Shown here piece after piece: positions 26,601-35,303 of a DNA stretch of 64,000 nt. How positions within the stretch are numbered: the first letter of the stretch is position 1; the number at the start of each line of letters is the position of its first letter. This stretch comes from Membranipora membranacea (Eukaryota > Bryozoa > Gymnolaemata > Cheilostomatida > Membraniporidae): positions 13,144,001-13,208,000 of the forward strand of contig OU612073.1 of NCBI GenBank assembly GCA_914767715.1, given 5' to 3'. Under the pieces are notes generated by a model. The model was not told the origin of the DNA. It did no database searches and saw only the letters and a list, made by a program, of their open reading frames with translations. The translations under genes and the position numbers were made by a program.

Positions 26601-29600
26601 TTCAATAATTTTTAGATTCTTAGTTACATATAGATAGAGGTACAATAAAATCCCTTGCGAGGCCAAAATTTTATGGTTTAAAAGCTAACGTCTGAATAAG
26701 ATCATTCAACGCCGACGCTATTGAGAAATCGTAACAGCCAGGATGATGAAAAGATTATTATCTTATGAGGGACAATAGTTAAACTAGAGTCAGAACGTTC
26801 GAGAACTCTATAAGAATGTTCGAGAGCCCTTTAGAAAGGTAGCAAGACCTTTGTATGCAGGCACAAAGAAAGTGTCGCAATAATGTCGACATTTAAGCGA
26901 CCGATTGAAACGATTAAGGATCGACCCCTGCTGTGACCAATCAGCCCCCTCTCCTCATTCCTGTGACTATATAAAGAGTAGCAGAAAACACAAGCAGTAG
27001 CTCATCTTAGGGATAGTTTAGGATTAGTTAACGTTGATTCATCTGATAAGAATATTGATTTTCAGACTTATACTTTCAATAAAGACAGAGTACAAACTAA
27101 TTATTTTGATGAAATTATCGAATCAATTTATTGGATTAATCGATATCACATATATCGAATACCGGCCGAAGGGAGCAAGGAGCAGCCCGCCATTATATTG
27201 GCGAGAGAAGTTTGTCACGTTGTTGAAAACTTTTAATTCTTATTGCAAGGCAATAGTCGAGGTTGAATCCATTCCAAATAATTATTGATAAAGCTCCAGT
27301 TCAGGGCAAGGATAAGTCCCTGGCTCTATCGACTGATCGTCGAAAACATTATAGCTCCACTTGTTATTGGCAAAGCAGTCAATTGCAACTTTCCCGCGGA
27401 GGATCAAACTTAAATCTTGGATCTAAAAATCATAGAGGAAGCCATTCTGTTGGCACTTTTCCTGGTCAAAGTCATAACCAAAGAAGCTAGCTATATTCTT
27501 AATCTTTGCGCTTGTTAAATTTCGCGTTTTATTCCAGCCATTATTTTACTGGATTTTCCCCTCCATTATTATCCATATAATAGTAGTATCCATAATCTCT
27601 ATTAGTACGGGCCATAGACTTAATATACTACCTAGACAGGACAATGCTTATGCTTCACTGATCATAATGTGTCCCACTTAAATAGCACGACATGACGTAA
27701 TTAGTTTGTGCTGTGAGGCATAGTTTACTATATACCATTCAATGAAATAATGTGAAAAATCAAGGGACGCCGCGCATGATATCAGCTCTTGTCCGGCCCC
27801 TAATTATTTAAACACAGAGAAAATTTGTGAGTTTGTGTAAAAGACCGTTCCGCACGAGATGGTATAAAAATTGACTCCTTAGGCGAATCTAGAGCGAGAA
27901 CAGACCTGATAAGTTACAATCATTAGCCAATAAATACTGAAACAAATACAGCCATCTACCACTACTATTCAAATGCACAGAATACCCACAACACAGTATC
28001 ACAAATATTTTGTTGGATGAGCCAGATCAAAGCACCACCACCATCATCATAGATTTTTGCATAAATATTCCTAGTCATGACTGAGCACAACCTGCTCAGC
28101 TTGGATACCTTGTTACAAGTTTTTACTGCAATTTTTTTGTCGCTTCATGAGGAAGAATAGATCTGTGCTGGAAATTGAGTATGCCAACTCCAGGTATGTA
28201 TGTATGTATCATGAAGCTAGGGTACGTGGCACATATATATATATATTAAGTCTATGGACATCTCTCATCAATGAAATAATATAGTAAATCAAGGCACGCA
28301 GGGTATAATACCAGCCAAATTATATTAGATCTGTTTTAATTTATGAGATACAAATTATCAAAACAAATACAGCCCTGTACTGAAACAGAAGATGAAAGAT
28401 ACTATGTAAACAAAGTGGTTACTGGTTTTAATATTCATACTTCGTTGAGATTATTTATTTATATAACATGAACCTGCAGCCTGCTGTCTCATCTTCACAA
28501 GTAAGCCCAGCTGCAATTTTACTATCATCAGTTGCGAGATACAAGGCAAACATAGAAGTTCTGGATATAATACCCACGCCGCTCAGTTTATAGGAAAACT
28601 ATTTTTAAATGAGCCTACAGCCTGCTACCTCGTCTTCACAAGATGATAATCTGGCTGCCTCATCTTCACAAGATGATAATCTTGCTGCCTCATCTTCACA
28701 AGATGAAAATCCTGCTGCTACCACTTCACAAGATGATAAAGTAAGAAACAGCCCAGTGGTGGCTCTCATGTATGCATTGTCATATTTCCGTCTTTATTGG
28801 ATTGAATTTTTTGGCATAATTTCTGCTTGTCCCATCCATCTAAGATCTAAATCAATTAAATATTGTCATATAATAATACCCACATCCTTCTATACATGCA
28901 CATAAATTTAAGGCTATAGACATAGTAAATAATAATCGATGGGTGTGATAAAATTTGAATGTAAGAAAAAAAAGGTGGAACGATAGTGATGGGGCGGGGG
29001 GGGGGGGGGGGCTGGAGGGAAACTATTTGAGATGACAATTCTGATTTACTCCCGAAATATCTAACTCAGAACTGGCACAGCAGTCAAAAAGTGTGAGTAG
29101 ACTTAATCGGTGATCTCGCAAATCTTTCTTGGCCATGCTGATGCTCCTATGAAATTGATTTTACAATTTCTGTTTATCATATCAAAAGCTGTAGTTTAAT
29201 GATAATTATTTGTATATGTTATCATTTGTGATGCTTTTAAAAAAGTCATCTAGAAACTGGTGTGCTGCCTACGGCTGTGGAAATACCCCGGCAGGAAATC
29301 CTAATTTAAGCTTCCACGCCTTCCCCAGAAATAACGAGGAGAGACTAAAGGTATGGGTTTCGGCCGTTAAACGCAAGAACTGGACTCCATCCAAATATGC
29401 TGTTCTATGTAGCGAACATTTGAAACGAGATACATTTAGAAGGCCTCCTGGTGTGGGTGGGAGAGCTTTGCTCAAAAAGGATGCTATCCCAACAATTTTC
29501 CAATCCTTCCAACACTATCTACAAACCCCTAAAAGTGAAGAGATATACGCTGGTCAGAATACACCATGAAACAACCAAACTCGCAGCAAACACTGGCAAT

Positions 29601-32600
29601 AAGCGCTCCAAACTGAGCAGGCTTATTGTGTTCAGTGACTCAGTCATATCTAATTTTCAGCGATCGCTGATAGTGATAGTGTCTCGTTTGGAAATTTTGC
29701 AGCAATCACCGATAGTGGTAGTTTTCTAGTCTTTGACCCATCCGCAAAATTCAGTATAATCCCACAGTATATATTTTTTTTGATAAGTAGGTATAAGAAG
29801 TGGTTAGCTTACATTGCTCTACTAATTTGATTAATTTTAACGTATACTGCAACCAGTCATATCTAACTTTGCAATGCTCGCTGATAGTGGTAGTATTTTT
29901 AATTTTTGTCGTGCCCACAACAGCAATAGTGGTAGCCGTTAGCCTTGGTCGTGCCCTCATAAATTAGTATAATCCCGCAGTAACAGCCCTCTGTTTTGTC
30001 ATGTAGTGATAAAAGTGGTTAAGTACAGGGCTGTTTTTTTTTTGATAATTTTTATGTCATAAATTAAAACAGATCTAATATAATTTGGCTGGTATTATAC
30101 CCTGCGTGTCTTGATTTACTATATTATTTCATGGATGAGAGATTACCAAAGACTTTATATATATATATATATATATGTCACTTACCCTAGCTTCATCATA
30201 CATACATATCTGGAGTTGGCATACTCAATTTACAGCACAGATCTATTCTTCCTCATGAAGCGACAATAAAATTTGCAGTAAAATCTTTTAACAAGGAATC
30301 CAAGCTGAGCAGGTTGTGCTCAGTCATGACTAGGAATATTTATGCAAAAATCTATGATGATGGTGGTGGTGCTTTGATCTGGCTCATCCAACAAAATATT
30401 TGTGATACTGTGTTGTGGGTATTCTGTGCATTTGAATAGTAGTGGTAGAAGTGTTAAGAGTAGTCGGCTGTATTTGTTTCAATATTTATTGGCTAATGAT
30501 TGTAACTTATCAGGTCTGTTCTCGCTTTGGATTCGCCTAAGGAGTCAATTTTTTATACCATCTCGTGCGGAAAGGTCTTTTACATAAACTCACAAATTTT
30601 CTCTGTGTTTAAATAATTAGGGGCCGGACAAGAGCTGATATCATGCGCGGCGTCCCTTGATTCTTCACATTATTTCATTGAATGGTATATAGTAAACTAT
30701 GGCTCACAGCACAAACTAATTACGTCATGTCGTGCTATTTAAGTGGGACAGTATTGAATGCTATTGGCCTGTCTAGGTAGTATTATTAAGTCTATGGTAC
30801 GGGCTACCACTTGACTTGCTCGTAGCTCAAACAAATTAAATATCAATTAGATCTGTAAACCAGACAAGATTAATCAAGTCACAATTAACCAAGGTTGCAT
30901 TCAAGTCCTTTGTTAGGAGTGCTAACCATTACACATTATAGAACCAAAATTTACCTTGTGTCAAACCAATCAAAGCGATAATTATAGTATTAATATTTGG
31001 ATTATAAATTTGTATGACAAACACAAGAAGTGTGCAGGACGGGACCCATTACTCTTGTAATTAATATTCAATACGAGGGTCAGGTGTTTTCGCCCCTCAT
31101 AGAGATAGCAATGTATTTAAGTTGCAAAGAATGTGACAGGCTTTGCCTGGGGACAACTGAATGCCACCAATTACTTAGCTCTCAGATCAAATATGGTAGA
31201 CACAACAAATAACACGCTAATCACTGGGTATCTATGTCAATGCACAACAATCATTATCTATTTCACTTGAGGCCATAGTGAACTATTTGGTTCTTGTTCT
31301 CACCATTATTATAACGGATATGGTCTCTAATTTATGAACAGAAGTACATTTCTAGAAAACTTGACAGCTCGGCATGACATATCATCTTATCTATGTTGCA
31401 ACCAGATTGGATGGCGGGAATCGATGTCCTACATAAAAAGCCTGGTACTATCACCAGCATCTTAAGTTAATTGGGTTAAATCAAAGGAAAGGAAATAGCA
31501 ATGCTTCGGCATTTGTTTCCTTATCAATGATTTTTGCCTAGTGACCTTGATCAGCAATAATAAACTGTTCATGTCAAAATGAAATTGACATGAATTAAAT
31601 TGAATTATTGTACAGCTCACCTCCACATTTGAGTAGAAGATACACAAAGTCAGACATATCTCCTTCACACCCATCTAGTGGTACGCTCGGTATTGTGACT
31701 GTACATGAAGGGTTGTAGTTACATTCCGCCATCAAATACTACAAGATGTGTATAAGTGAAAGTTCTAAATTCTAACACTTTCAAAATTCAAAATCAGAAA
31801 CATCAAGGATTATCATGATATCAGTAATCTGAGCTACAGACAGATTCACCAGGTAAAGGGTTTATACAATTAATTTAAGCTCGTCATCCAACAACTAAAA
31901 TTATATTGAATAACAATTGTAGTTTACAGCTCATTAAAATTAACCATGGCATATTTACATCACGAATTAGATCTGTCCGTAATAATAAAAGCACATTAAT
32001 CTTTTCTCGCTTTTACTTAAGAAAACATCAGACTCACATCCAAAAAGTCATTCTTTGTCTCATGTATGAAGCAGTCCTGTAGTGAAATGCGACATTGTGA
32101 CGAGGGTTGTCTATCGTCATGCATGACACCCCAGTTCATTCCTTGACCTATCCACATAACATAACCATCCCCACAGCGAAACTCATAGGAAGTCCCGGAG
32201 CACGCCACCCTCTGAGTGGAATAATAAACCACATCGCCTGTAAAATAAAATTTTAAAATCTACAGCCTTATATGTGCACTTCAGTCACAATGAGCGAAGA
32301 GTAGAATATATCATGTTGACTGTATGTAGGTTGAAAGAAAGTATGAACTGATACTGAAATGTAGGCTGGAGTAAAAGTAAGTTGACTATAGATAAAACTG
32401 TCTCCATTTGAGTGGTAAAGTAAGCAAGACTTGGTGATGGAACTTGCACTTTTGCACTGAAGATATTTTGTAAGACACTATGTGTCGCCCTATGATTTCC
32501 TAACTGTGTTGGTGACAATCTATTGTTCTGATGTAAAAAGCTAGAGTATTAGACCGAGAGCTACAGGATAATAATGACTGTGGTGCATGAGTGGGTCATG

Positions 32601-32770
32601 CTAATAATATAACGATCATGTACACACAATTGGTGCCAACCAATACAGTCAATTATCAAAGTAATCTCACCTGTTTGTTGTGCAAATACAGAATTATTAC
32701 ACAAGAAAAGGAATGATATGGCACTTATAACTGTGTAGTGGAGATACATTATTTGAAAGGAAGGCATCAT
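14511..32770 (-). CDS. Transmembrane SUEL-lectin/mucin protein, complete, 15 exons
   Basis: Coding exons (high to low): 32770-32671, 32237-32038, 31738-31621, 25881-25657, 25455-25256, 25008-24888, 24582-23842, 22543-22323, 22113-21993, 21852-21439, 20882-20668, 20204-20084, 19412-15825, 14960-14820, 14659-14511. All introns are GT-AG, phases agree, and the CDS sums to 6,675 nt (about 2,224 residues). Order: signal peptide, lectin 1, mucin, lectin 2, Thr-rich mucin, lectin 3, mucin, lectin 4, 40-residue-repeat mucin, membrane span, tail of about seven residues. Lectin modules fit the SUEL/Gal_Lectin fold (cysteine pattern, GKVIWIG-type strand, CNYRNSCWF). A surface or mucosal glycoprotein is inferred; ligand and partners are unknown. 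The start is the first ATG before a clear signal peptide; a second ATG follows at once. Confidence 0.9.
14820..14960 (-). CDS. Exon 14: juxtamembrane stalk of lectin-mucin protein
   Basis: 47 residues with three or four NxT/S sequons (TNATS, KNGT, NNTIS). Phase 1-1. It connects the mucin exon to the membrane-span exon. Confidence 0.8.
15030..15168 (+). mobile_element. SINE family 1, 3' body only (copy d)
   Basis: It contains GTTGGCCCACAGGTGTGCTC, CTGCTTGCAAACAGAGAGCAA and CAGATATTGCGGCC, matching the reverse-oriented copies at 13.0, 20.9 and 62.3 kb. The tRNA head is missing. It lies in the intron between exons 13 and 14, antisense to the gene. Confidence 0.75.
15480..15695. repeat. 18-bp minisatellite, possible decayed mucin exon
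   Basis: Units related to GGTAGTGGCCTTATG recur every ~18 bp. On the gene strand they read as six-residue Ala-Thr-Thr units (ATTHK, ATTYK, ATTQR), but the frame shifts within the array and stops follow, so it is not an intact exon. Confidence 0.7.
15825..19412 (-). CDS. Exon 13: giant mucin exon with 40-residue tandem repeats
   Basis: This 3,588-nt exon encodes 1,196 residues. The N-terminal third is Ser/Thr-rich and non-repetitive, with one Cys (SICYG) near its start. The middle holds at least 16 units of 40 residues (consensus about VTTESSEVDDRAAESTTEQS followed by GMTTDGTSEHYQDVTVSGDL) plus two decayed ones. The last ~90 residues are acidic with isolated cysteines (TDCYLDV, YQCSRD). Unlike exon 7 the repeats are acidic. 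Phase 1-1; donor GTGTGT is weak, so an alternative 3' end (a stop two codons further) is possible. Confidence 0.9.
16100..18240 (-). repeat. 120-bp coding tandem repeat array (~16-18 units)
   Basis: The DNA unit is 120 bp with strict phase. The units covering about 16,920-17,280 are nearly identical, whereas units near both ends have diverged. Indels are multiples of 3 (one unit lacks three residues, another one), so purifying selection on the frame is likely. Confidence 0.93.
20084..20882 (-). CDS. Exons 11-12: SUEL-type lectin domain 4
   Basis: Exons 20882-20668 and 20204-20084. Motifs: YCSPGCFYHQCQPGHVMWIG, GLTWGIK, SPSPGDC, then SRRCNYRNSCWFEIP, GDCQGAITNW, LILIECG. Donor of the first half is GTCAGT. 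Phase 1-0-1. Closest to domain 2 by eye. Confidence 0.87.
20926..21167 (-). mobile_element. tRNA-derived SINE, family 1 (copy b)
   Basis: Full-length but diverged copy in the intron between exons 10 and 11. The head (CTAGCCAACTTAGCCACC on plus) is mutated in both Pol III boxes. The body keeps GTCGGAGCACACCTGGGGG, and the tail has two ATTGATTAAA-like repeats (20,915-20,942). Confidence 0.85.
21439..21852 (-). CDS. Exon 10: mucin linker 3
   Basis: A 138-residue Ser/Thr/Pro-rich segment with one Cys (SRCYDE) and two related blocks containing VYTLV (GPVYTLVSEVTKPT and NQVYTLVASKTTG). Phase 1-1. The acceptor is AAG (ACAAG/AT). Confidence 0.82.
21993..22543 (-). CDS. Exons 8-9: SUEL-type lectin domain 3
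   Basis: Exons 22543-22323 and 22113-21993. Motifs: LLCSPGCYEFACDPGKVIW, AIEWGA, MPGDC, then SSQCDYRNSCWFEVP, DPCDEPLADW, VFLCG. In the VIW-x-x strand it has VIWMEK where domains 2 and 4 have WIG, so ligand contacts may differ. Phase 1-0-1. Confidence 0.88.
22721..23826. mobile_element. TTAA-flanked non-autonomous DNA element (~1.1 kb)
   Basis: TTAACGTGATATATCGCTTTT at the left is mirrored by AAAAGGCGATATATCACGTTAA at the right, with TTAA at both outer ends (22,721-22,724 and 23,823-23,826). Terminal repeats are about 18 bp, and there is no transposase frame inside. TTAA target use is known for piggyBac-type elements, but the tip lacks the usual CCC, so the family is uncertain. It fills almost the whole intron between exons 7 and 8. 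Confidence 0.72.
23842..24582 (-). CDS. Exon 7: Thr-rich mucin segment (~247 residues)
   Basis: It begins with a non-repetitive stretch holding one Cys (PETCPNKN), then GPTT repeats, then about 16-residue units of the form TTPTTTTTLPTTTTQ. Composition is overwhelmingly Thr/Pro with Gln, typical of mucin PTS domains. The 48-bp DNA unit makes the exon unstable and creates long open frames on other frames and strands. Its donor at 23,841 lies about 15 bp from the edge of a TTAA-flanked insertion in the next intron. Confidence 0.88.
24888..25455 (-). CDS. Exons 5-6: SUEL-type lectin domain 2
   Basis: Exons 25455-25256 and 25008-24888. The first half carries YCAPGCYEYKCDPGKVIWIG and GLTWGV. The second starts DLTVRCNYRNSCWF, has a TECGAEIADW loop and ends FILFSCG. 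Same phase 1-0-1 layout as the other lectin modules. Extra cysteines (CAPGC) relative to ordinary SUEL domains are shared with domains 3 and 4. Confidence 0.88.
25657..25881 (-). CDS. Exon 4: Ser/Thr/Pro-rich mucin linker 1
   Basis: A 75-residue segment rich in Thr, Ser, Ala and Pro (for example ANSTTAVPAQETATTS), expected to be densely O-glycosylated; NST is a possible N-glycosylation site. Phase 1 at both ends, so it can be skipped or duplicated without a frame change. It follows a 5.7-kb intron with a P-like transposon. Confidence 0.85.
26250..26562. repeat. Two-copy ~150-bp direct tandem duplication
   Basis: Both copies contain TATTAGATATATTATAGGTT, GTTTTAGATTCAATTAC and GATTATCATGATTTTTAAA, at about 26,250-26,408 and 26,409-26,562, differing by a few indels. 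AT-rich and non-coding. Confidence 0.8.
26760..27490 (+). mobile_element. Possible LTR/leader fragment of a retroelement
   Basis: It has Pol II promoter-like spacing absent from the surrounding DNA: CCAATCAG at 26,937-26,944, TATATAAAG at 26,968-26,976 and AATAAA at 27,078-27,083. An open frame reaching about 27,490 follows and has no recognised domain. I could not find a second LTR, a primer-binding site I trust, or pol, so the retroelement identity is only a suggestion. Confidence 0.3.
28468..28740 (+). CDS. Candidate 5' exon(s) of the transposon THAP gene
   Basis: Two similar short openings are visible: ATG at 28,468 giving MNLQPAVSSSQ before GTAAGC, and ATG at 28,609 giving MSLQPATSSSQDD followed by 10-residue repeats (LAASSSQDDN) before GTAAGA at 28,741. 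Both end at good donors and could splice to the THAP exon. They look like a duplicated first exon. Expression and splicing are inferred, not shown. Confidence 0.4.
29210..29569 (+). CDS. THAP-domain protein inside the P-like element
   Basis: After a short hydrophobic lead that may be intronic, the frame gives NWCAAYGC, then FPRNNEERLKVW, then LCSEHL and DAIPTIF, and stops at 29,567. This is the C2CH zinc-binding pattern of THAP domains (Cys-Cys ... Cys-x2-His) plus the AVPTIF-like box. Only about 35 residues follow the domain, so no RNase H-like transposase core is present. In Drosophila, truncated P proteins that keep this DNA-binding part act as transposition repressors; a similar role here is only inference. 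A true start may lie in an upstream exon (acceptor AAAAAAG/TC near 29,237). Confidence 0.75.
   Translation: MYMLSFVMLLKKSSRNWCAAYGCGNTPAGNPNLSFHAFPRNNEERLKVWVSAVKRKNWTPSKYAVLCSEHLKRDTFRRPPGVGGRALLKKDAIPTIFQSFQHYLQTPKSEEIYAGQNTP
30805..31620. other. Rest of the lectin-mucin intron 3
   Basis: The 5' part of the 5.7-kb intron next to exon 3. I see no gene, RNA or repeat in it. Confidence 0.45.
31621..32237 (-). CDS. Exons 2-3: SUEL-type lectin domain 1
   Basis: Exons 32237-32038 and 31738-31621 are joined in phase 0. The first half has VACSGTSYEFRC, then GYVMWIGQGMNWG and SLQDC. The second has MAECNYNPSCTV, a DGCEGD loop and a closing LLLKCG. This is the cysteine spacing and strand order of SUEL/rhamnose-binding (Gal_Lectin) domains. 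It is the most divergent of the four: its CNYNPSC replaces the CxYRNSCWF shared by domains 2-4. Sugar-binding residues cannot be confirmed by eye. Confidence 0.85.
32671..32770 (-). CDS. Exon 1: signal peptide of lectin-mucin gene
   Basis: It encodes 33 residues: MMPSF, then a hydrophobic core (AISFLFLC) and a likely cleavage after SVFA-Q. The exon ends in phase 1 at a GTGAGA donor and joins the first lectin exon to read AQQTGDVVYY. No upstream frame extends it. Any 5'UTR exon and the promoter are not identified. Confidence 0.85.
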
Positions 32771-33208
32771 GGTATCCTTGAAGTTATTCTGGGGTATAAG
32801 ACAATCCAGCTACATCTGTGAGAAATGTAAAAATGAACATATTAGTGAGATAAGTTAATTTAACTTATTAAAAGTAGGACTTCGAAGAGGACGCTGAGAC
32901 AAATATTAAGTTTTGCCATAACATAAAATGTGCCTATATGAAAATCTGAAATATCAGTGGCGCTATGGTATTTTTATAGGAAATACCCTGTAGGAGTAAA
33001 GTATAAAGCAAGTGGGAGAGTTTGCAATTGAGTCCAGGCTTTAAAAAAGTGGAGTTTTTGGCTGAATCAACCCCAATACATAATTCCCATCCCAGCTGGA
33101 ATTTTGTGTGAGCCAAAATTCAGTCGACCAGAAATAGTGAAACTAATTCTATTTTACTCGGACTTGTAATGAAGGTCACAATTTTGGATAGATTTGGCAT
33201 ATTTTTAG
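32771..33208. other. Upstream flank of the lectin-mucin gene
   Basis: It must contain the promoter and any 5'UTR of the minus-strand gene starting at 32,770, but I see no convincing TATA box or initiator and make no promoter call. Confidence 0.35.
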
Positions 33209-33778
33209 CTTTAACTGTAAATTGCTGAACAGGCTGAACGGACTGAACAGCTGAACAGAATTTCTCAGACTAAAATTATTATTTGTATTCTTTCCTCTGG
33301 CTGACTATCACTTCTCAAACACATTTCTCCTAGCGAATGATTTAACAAGTAACTATGTTCCTGTTGGATCCTAATAAAACCAATTTAAGGGAAAGCAAAT
33401 GAAGCAATCAATGTGCCAATTCTGACACAATCAGATGGTGTTCAGGTAACCAGAAAAATTATCCAGCTTAACCTTCCATCTTGCCAGTCTTGACAAGCTT
33501 TGTTATTGGGGGGGGGGGGGGGGGGTTGGGGCGGAGGTTTCACCCGAACGAAGCTTGCCAAGACAAGCTACTTTCCATCAATTCACTAGTGTAAGGCCGA
33601 ATAATCGGAATAAACCAAGGGATGGGAACTTAAAATAAACAATTTAATGAGCAGAATATAGGAAATGTCCACGCTTATGCAAAATTAGCCAATCATGCAA
33701 AAAATCAAACAAAAAAGAGTCTGAGAAATTCTGTTCAGCTGTTCAGTCCGTTCAGCCTGTTCAGCAATTTACAGTTAC
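33209..33778. mobile_element. 570-bp inverted-repeat element with 11-bp flanking duplication
   Basis: Arms of about 60 bp are mirrored, with the run of CTGAAC motifs (AACTGTAAATTGCTGAACAG at the left end). They are flanked by direct CATATTTTTAG at 33,198-33,208 and 33,779-33,789. A 9-11 bp duplication is the pattern of Mutator-like elements, so this may be a non-autonomous MULE. The interior has a poly-G run (about 33,510-33,525) flanked by a smaller inverted repeat (CTTGACAAGC / GCTTGCCAAG). Intergenic between the two large genes. Confidence 0.65.
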
Positions 33779-33789
33779 CATATTTTTAG

Positions 33790-35303
33790 AGTGGCCAATC
33801 TAAGGCATAATATAACTGGAAAGGAATTTTCTAACAGATATTTATTGGACTCCTTTGAGGTAAAGAGAAATACCAGAAATAGGTATGAAAGTAACTTTTA
33901 TGAGAGCAAAACACTAAGTGACAGATTCAGAATATAAACTGGCTTTTAAAATGGAGAAGAAAGAAGATGTGTAGATCTCAGAAGAACCACCGTTCTTGAG
34001 CTTGAAAGTCTTACCTCATTTGGTGCAGCAAATAGTTCTCACTGTATTGTTGTATCTAATCAAATATTCATAATACTTTTAATCCTCTAGAGCTATCGTG
34101 TTACAGGGTTCACCGAGATGATTTACTGTTATCCAGGTTATATGAGCCTAGAGAAATTTAATTGTCTCAGCTTCTTTTCACCGGTCTAGACCCTGTACGC
34201 TGTTGGCAACACCTTGTCACCTAAACAGTTTATAACTAATGTCACTGCCAAATGTGTTTTCACAAAAGAACACCGAGCAGAGATAGATGTTCAACACATA
34301 ATAAACAGGATCAGGCCATAATTATCATCTGGGAGACGTCAGTACTTACCACCCAGGAGCCAAAATAATCTGACAACCATCAACCCCCAAGGCCTGAAAT
34401 CTGCAGAGGCGCGTCAGGGGCAGACACCTCAGTCACCATTGTGGGAATTACCAGCACGGAAATGGACATCATTATTTAACACATATATTATATTATATAT
34501 TATGTTTGGTTATATAAGGATGCATAAATTATGCTCAAGGGGCTGCATTGTGTCATTCTCATTATTTCCACCCACTCTATTTCTAACCACTGTCCTCCTA
34601 CATAATAATTCCATGTTCAGAGCCAGACTAGCTTCAGATTCAGATATTGTCAAAAGGCCAAAATCATATCACTACCAGCAGCTGATCGTGTTCATAATCA
34701 TATTTTTTAATTCTTTCTCATTGCGACACAAAACTATATATTTTAATTTTTCTATCAATATATTACATATATTTATATTTATATATTTATGATATTATTA
34801 CTATCATTTCATCACCAGCTCATCCTGAAATTAACCTGAAGGTGAAACTGATGTTCAAGTCCAGTATTCATATTATTGTCACACTGGTGTAGCTTATAAC
34901 TGTTGGTGCTGTGGATTCAAGGAAGATGTCCAAGTTCTTTTCACAAAATTATCCAATCTAGACCGAAATTCAACATGGTAAATGTATGTAGTGGTAATTT
35001 TATTATCGATATAAAATAAATCACAAAAAATACACTCTTGAGTTTTGGCCTGGACGGAAGATTTAATTAAACGTGTATCACAGAAAATAAAGTAAGTATC
35101 TTTTGTCCACGCATGCTCGGACGGAGTCAAATAGCGAAGTTATCACATGAGCATCAACGTCAATGAATGGATTATCACATTTGATGAAGAATATTGTGAA
35201 GTCTCAACCAGCCATATCCCAATGGATGGATCTTAATCGTAACCCATTAAACTAAAATTTTGGTATGGGAAAACAAAGCACTTGTGTGAAACCAGAACAG
35301 GTT
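33790..35303. other. Intergenic DNA and CFAP47 3'UTR
   Basis: Very AT-rich. A 117-codon open frame at 34,439-34,792 is Phe/Ile/Tyr-biased in the way random AT-rich DNA is and has no recognised domain, so I do not call it a gene. Confidence 0.4.
35000..35005 (-). terminator. Candidate poly(A) signal of CFAP47
   Basis: AATAAA on the minus strand about 300 nt after the CFAP47 stop codon at 35,304. It is the nearest canonical hexamer that I found in the right orientation. Confidence 0.35.

Larger units (their letters stand above)
27613..30796 (+). mobile_element. P-superfamily-like transposon with long inverted repeats and THAP gene
   Basis: The 3,184-bp element is bounded by perfect 8-bp direct repeats GTACGGGC (27,605-27,612 and 30,797-30,804). 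Its ends, CATAGACTTAATA, begin inverted arms of about 770 bp (27,613-28,380 and 30,025-30,796) that are highly similar to each other. The unique middle encodes a THAP domain. An 8-bp duplication, a CA-starting tip and a THAP DNA-binding domain together match the P-element superfamily. P elements usually have short terminal repeats, so 770 bp is unusual. No transposase catalytic region is visible. It lies antisense in an intron of the lectin-mucin gene. Confidence 0.82.

Noticed and set aside
28985-29010. Long poly-G runs (also about 33,511 and 46,269)
   Set aside because: Simple mononucleotide runs; length is probably unreliable and no function can be read from them, apart from a possible G-quadruplex.
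34439-34792. 117-codon plus-strand open frame with hydrophobic stretches
   Set aside because: Very AT-rich DNA with Phe/Ile/Tyr/Lys bias; no domain, no splice or start support.
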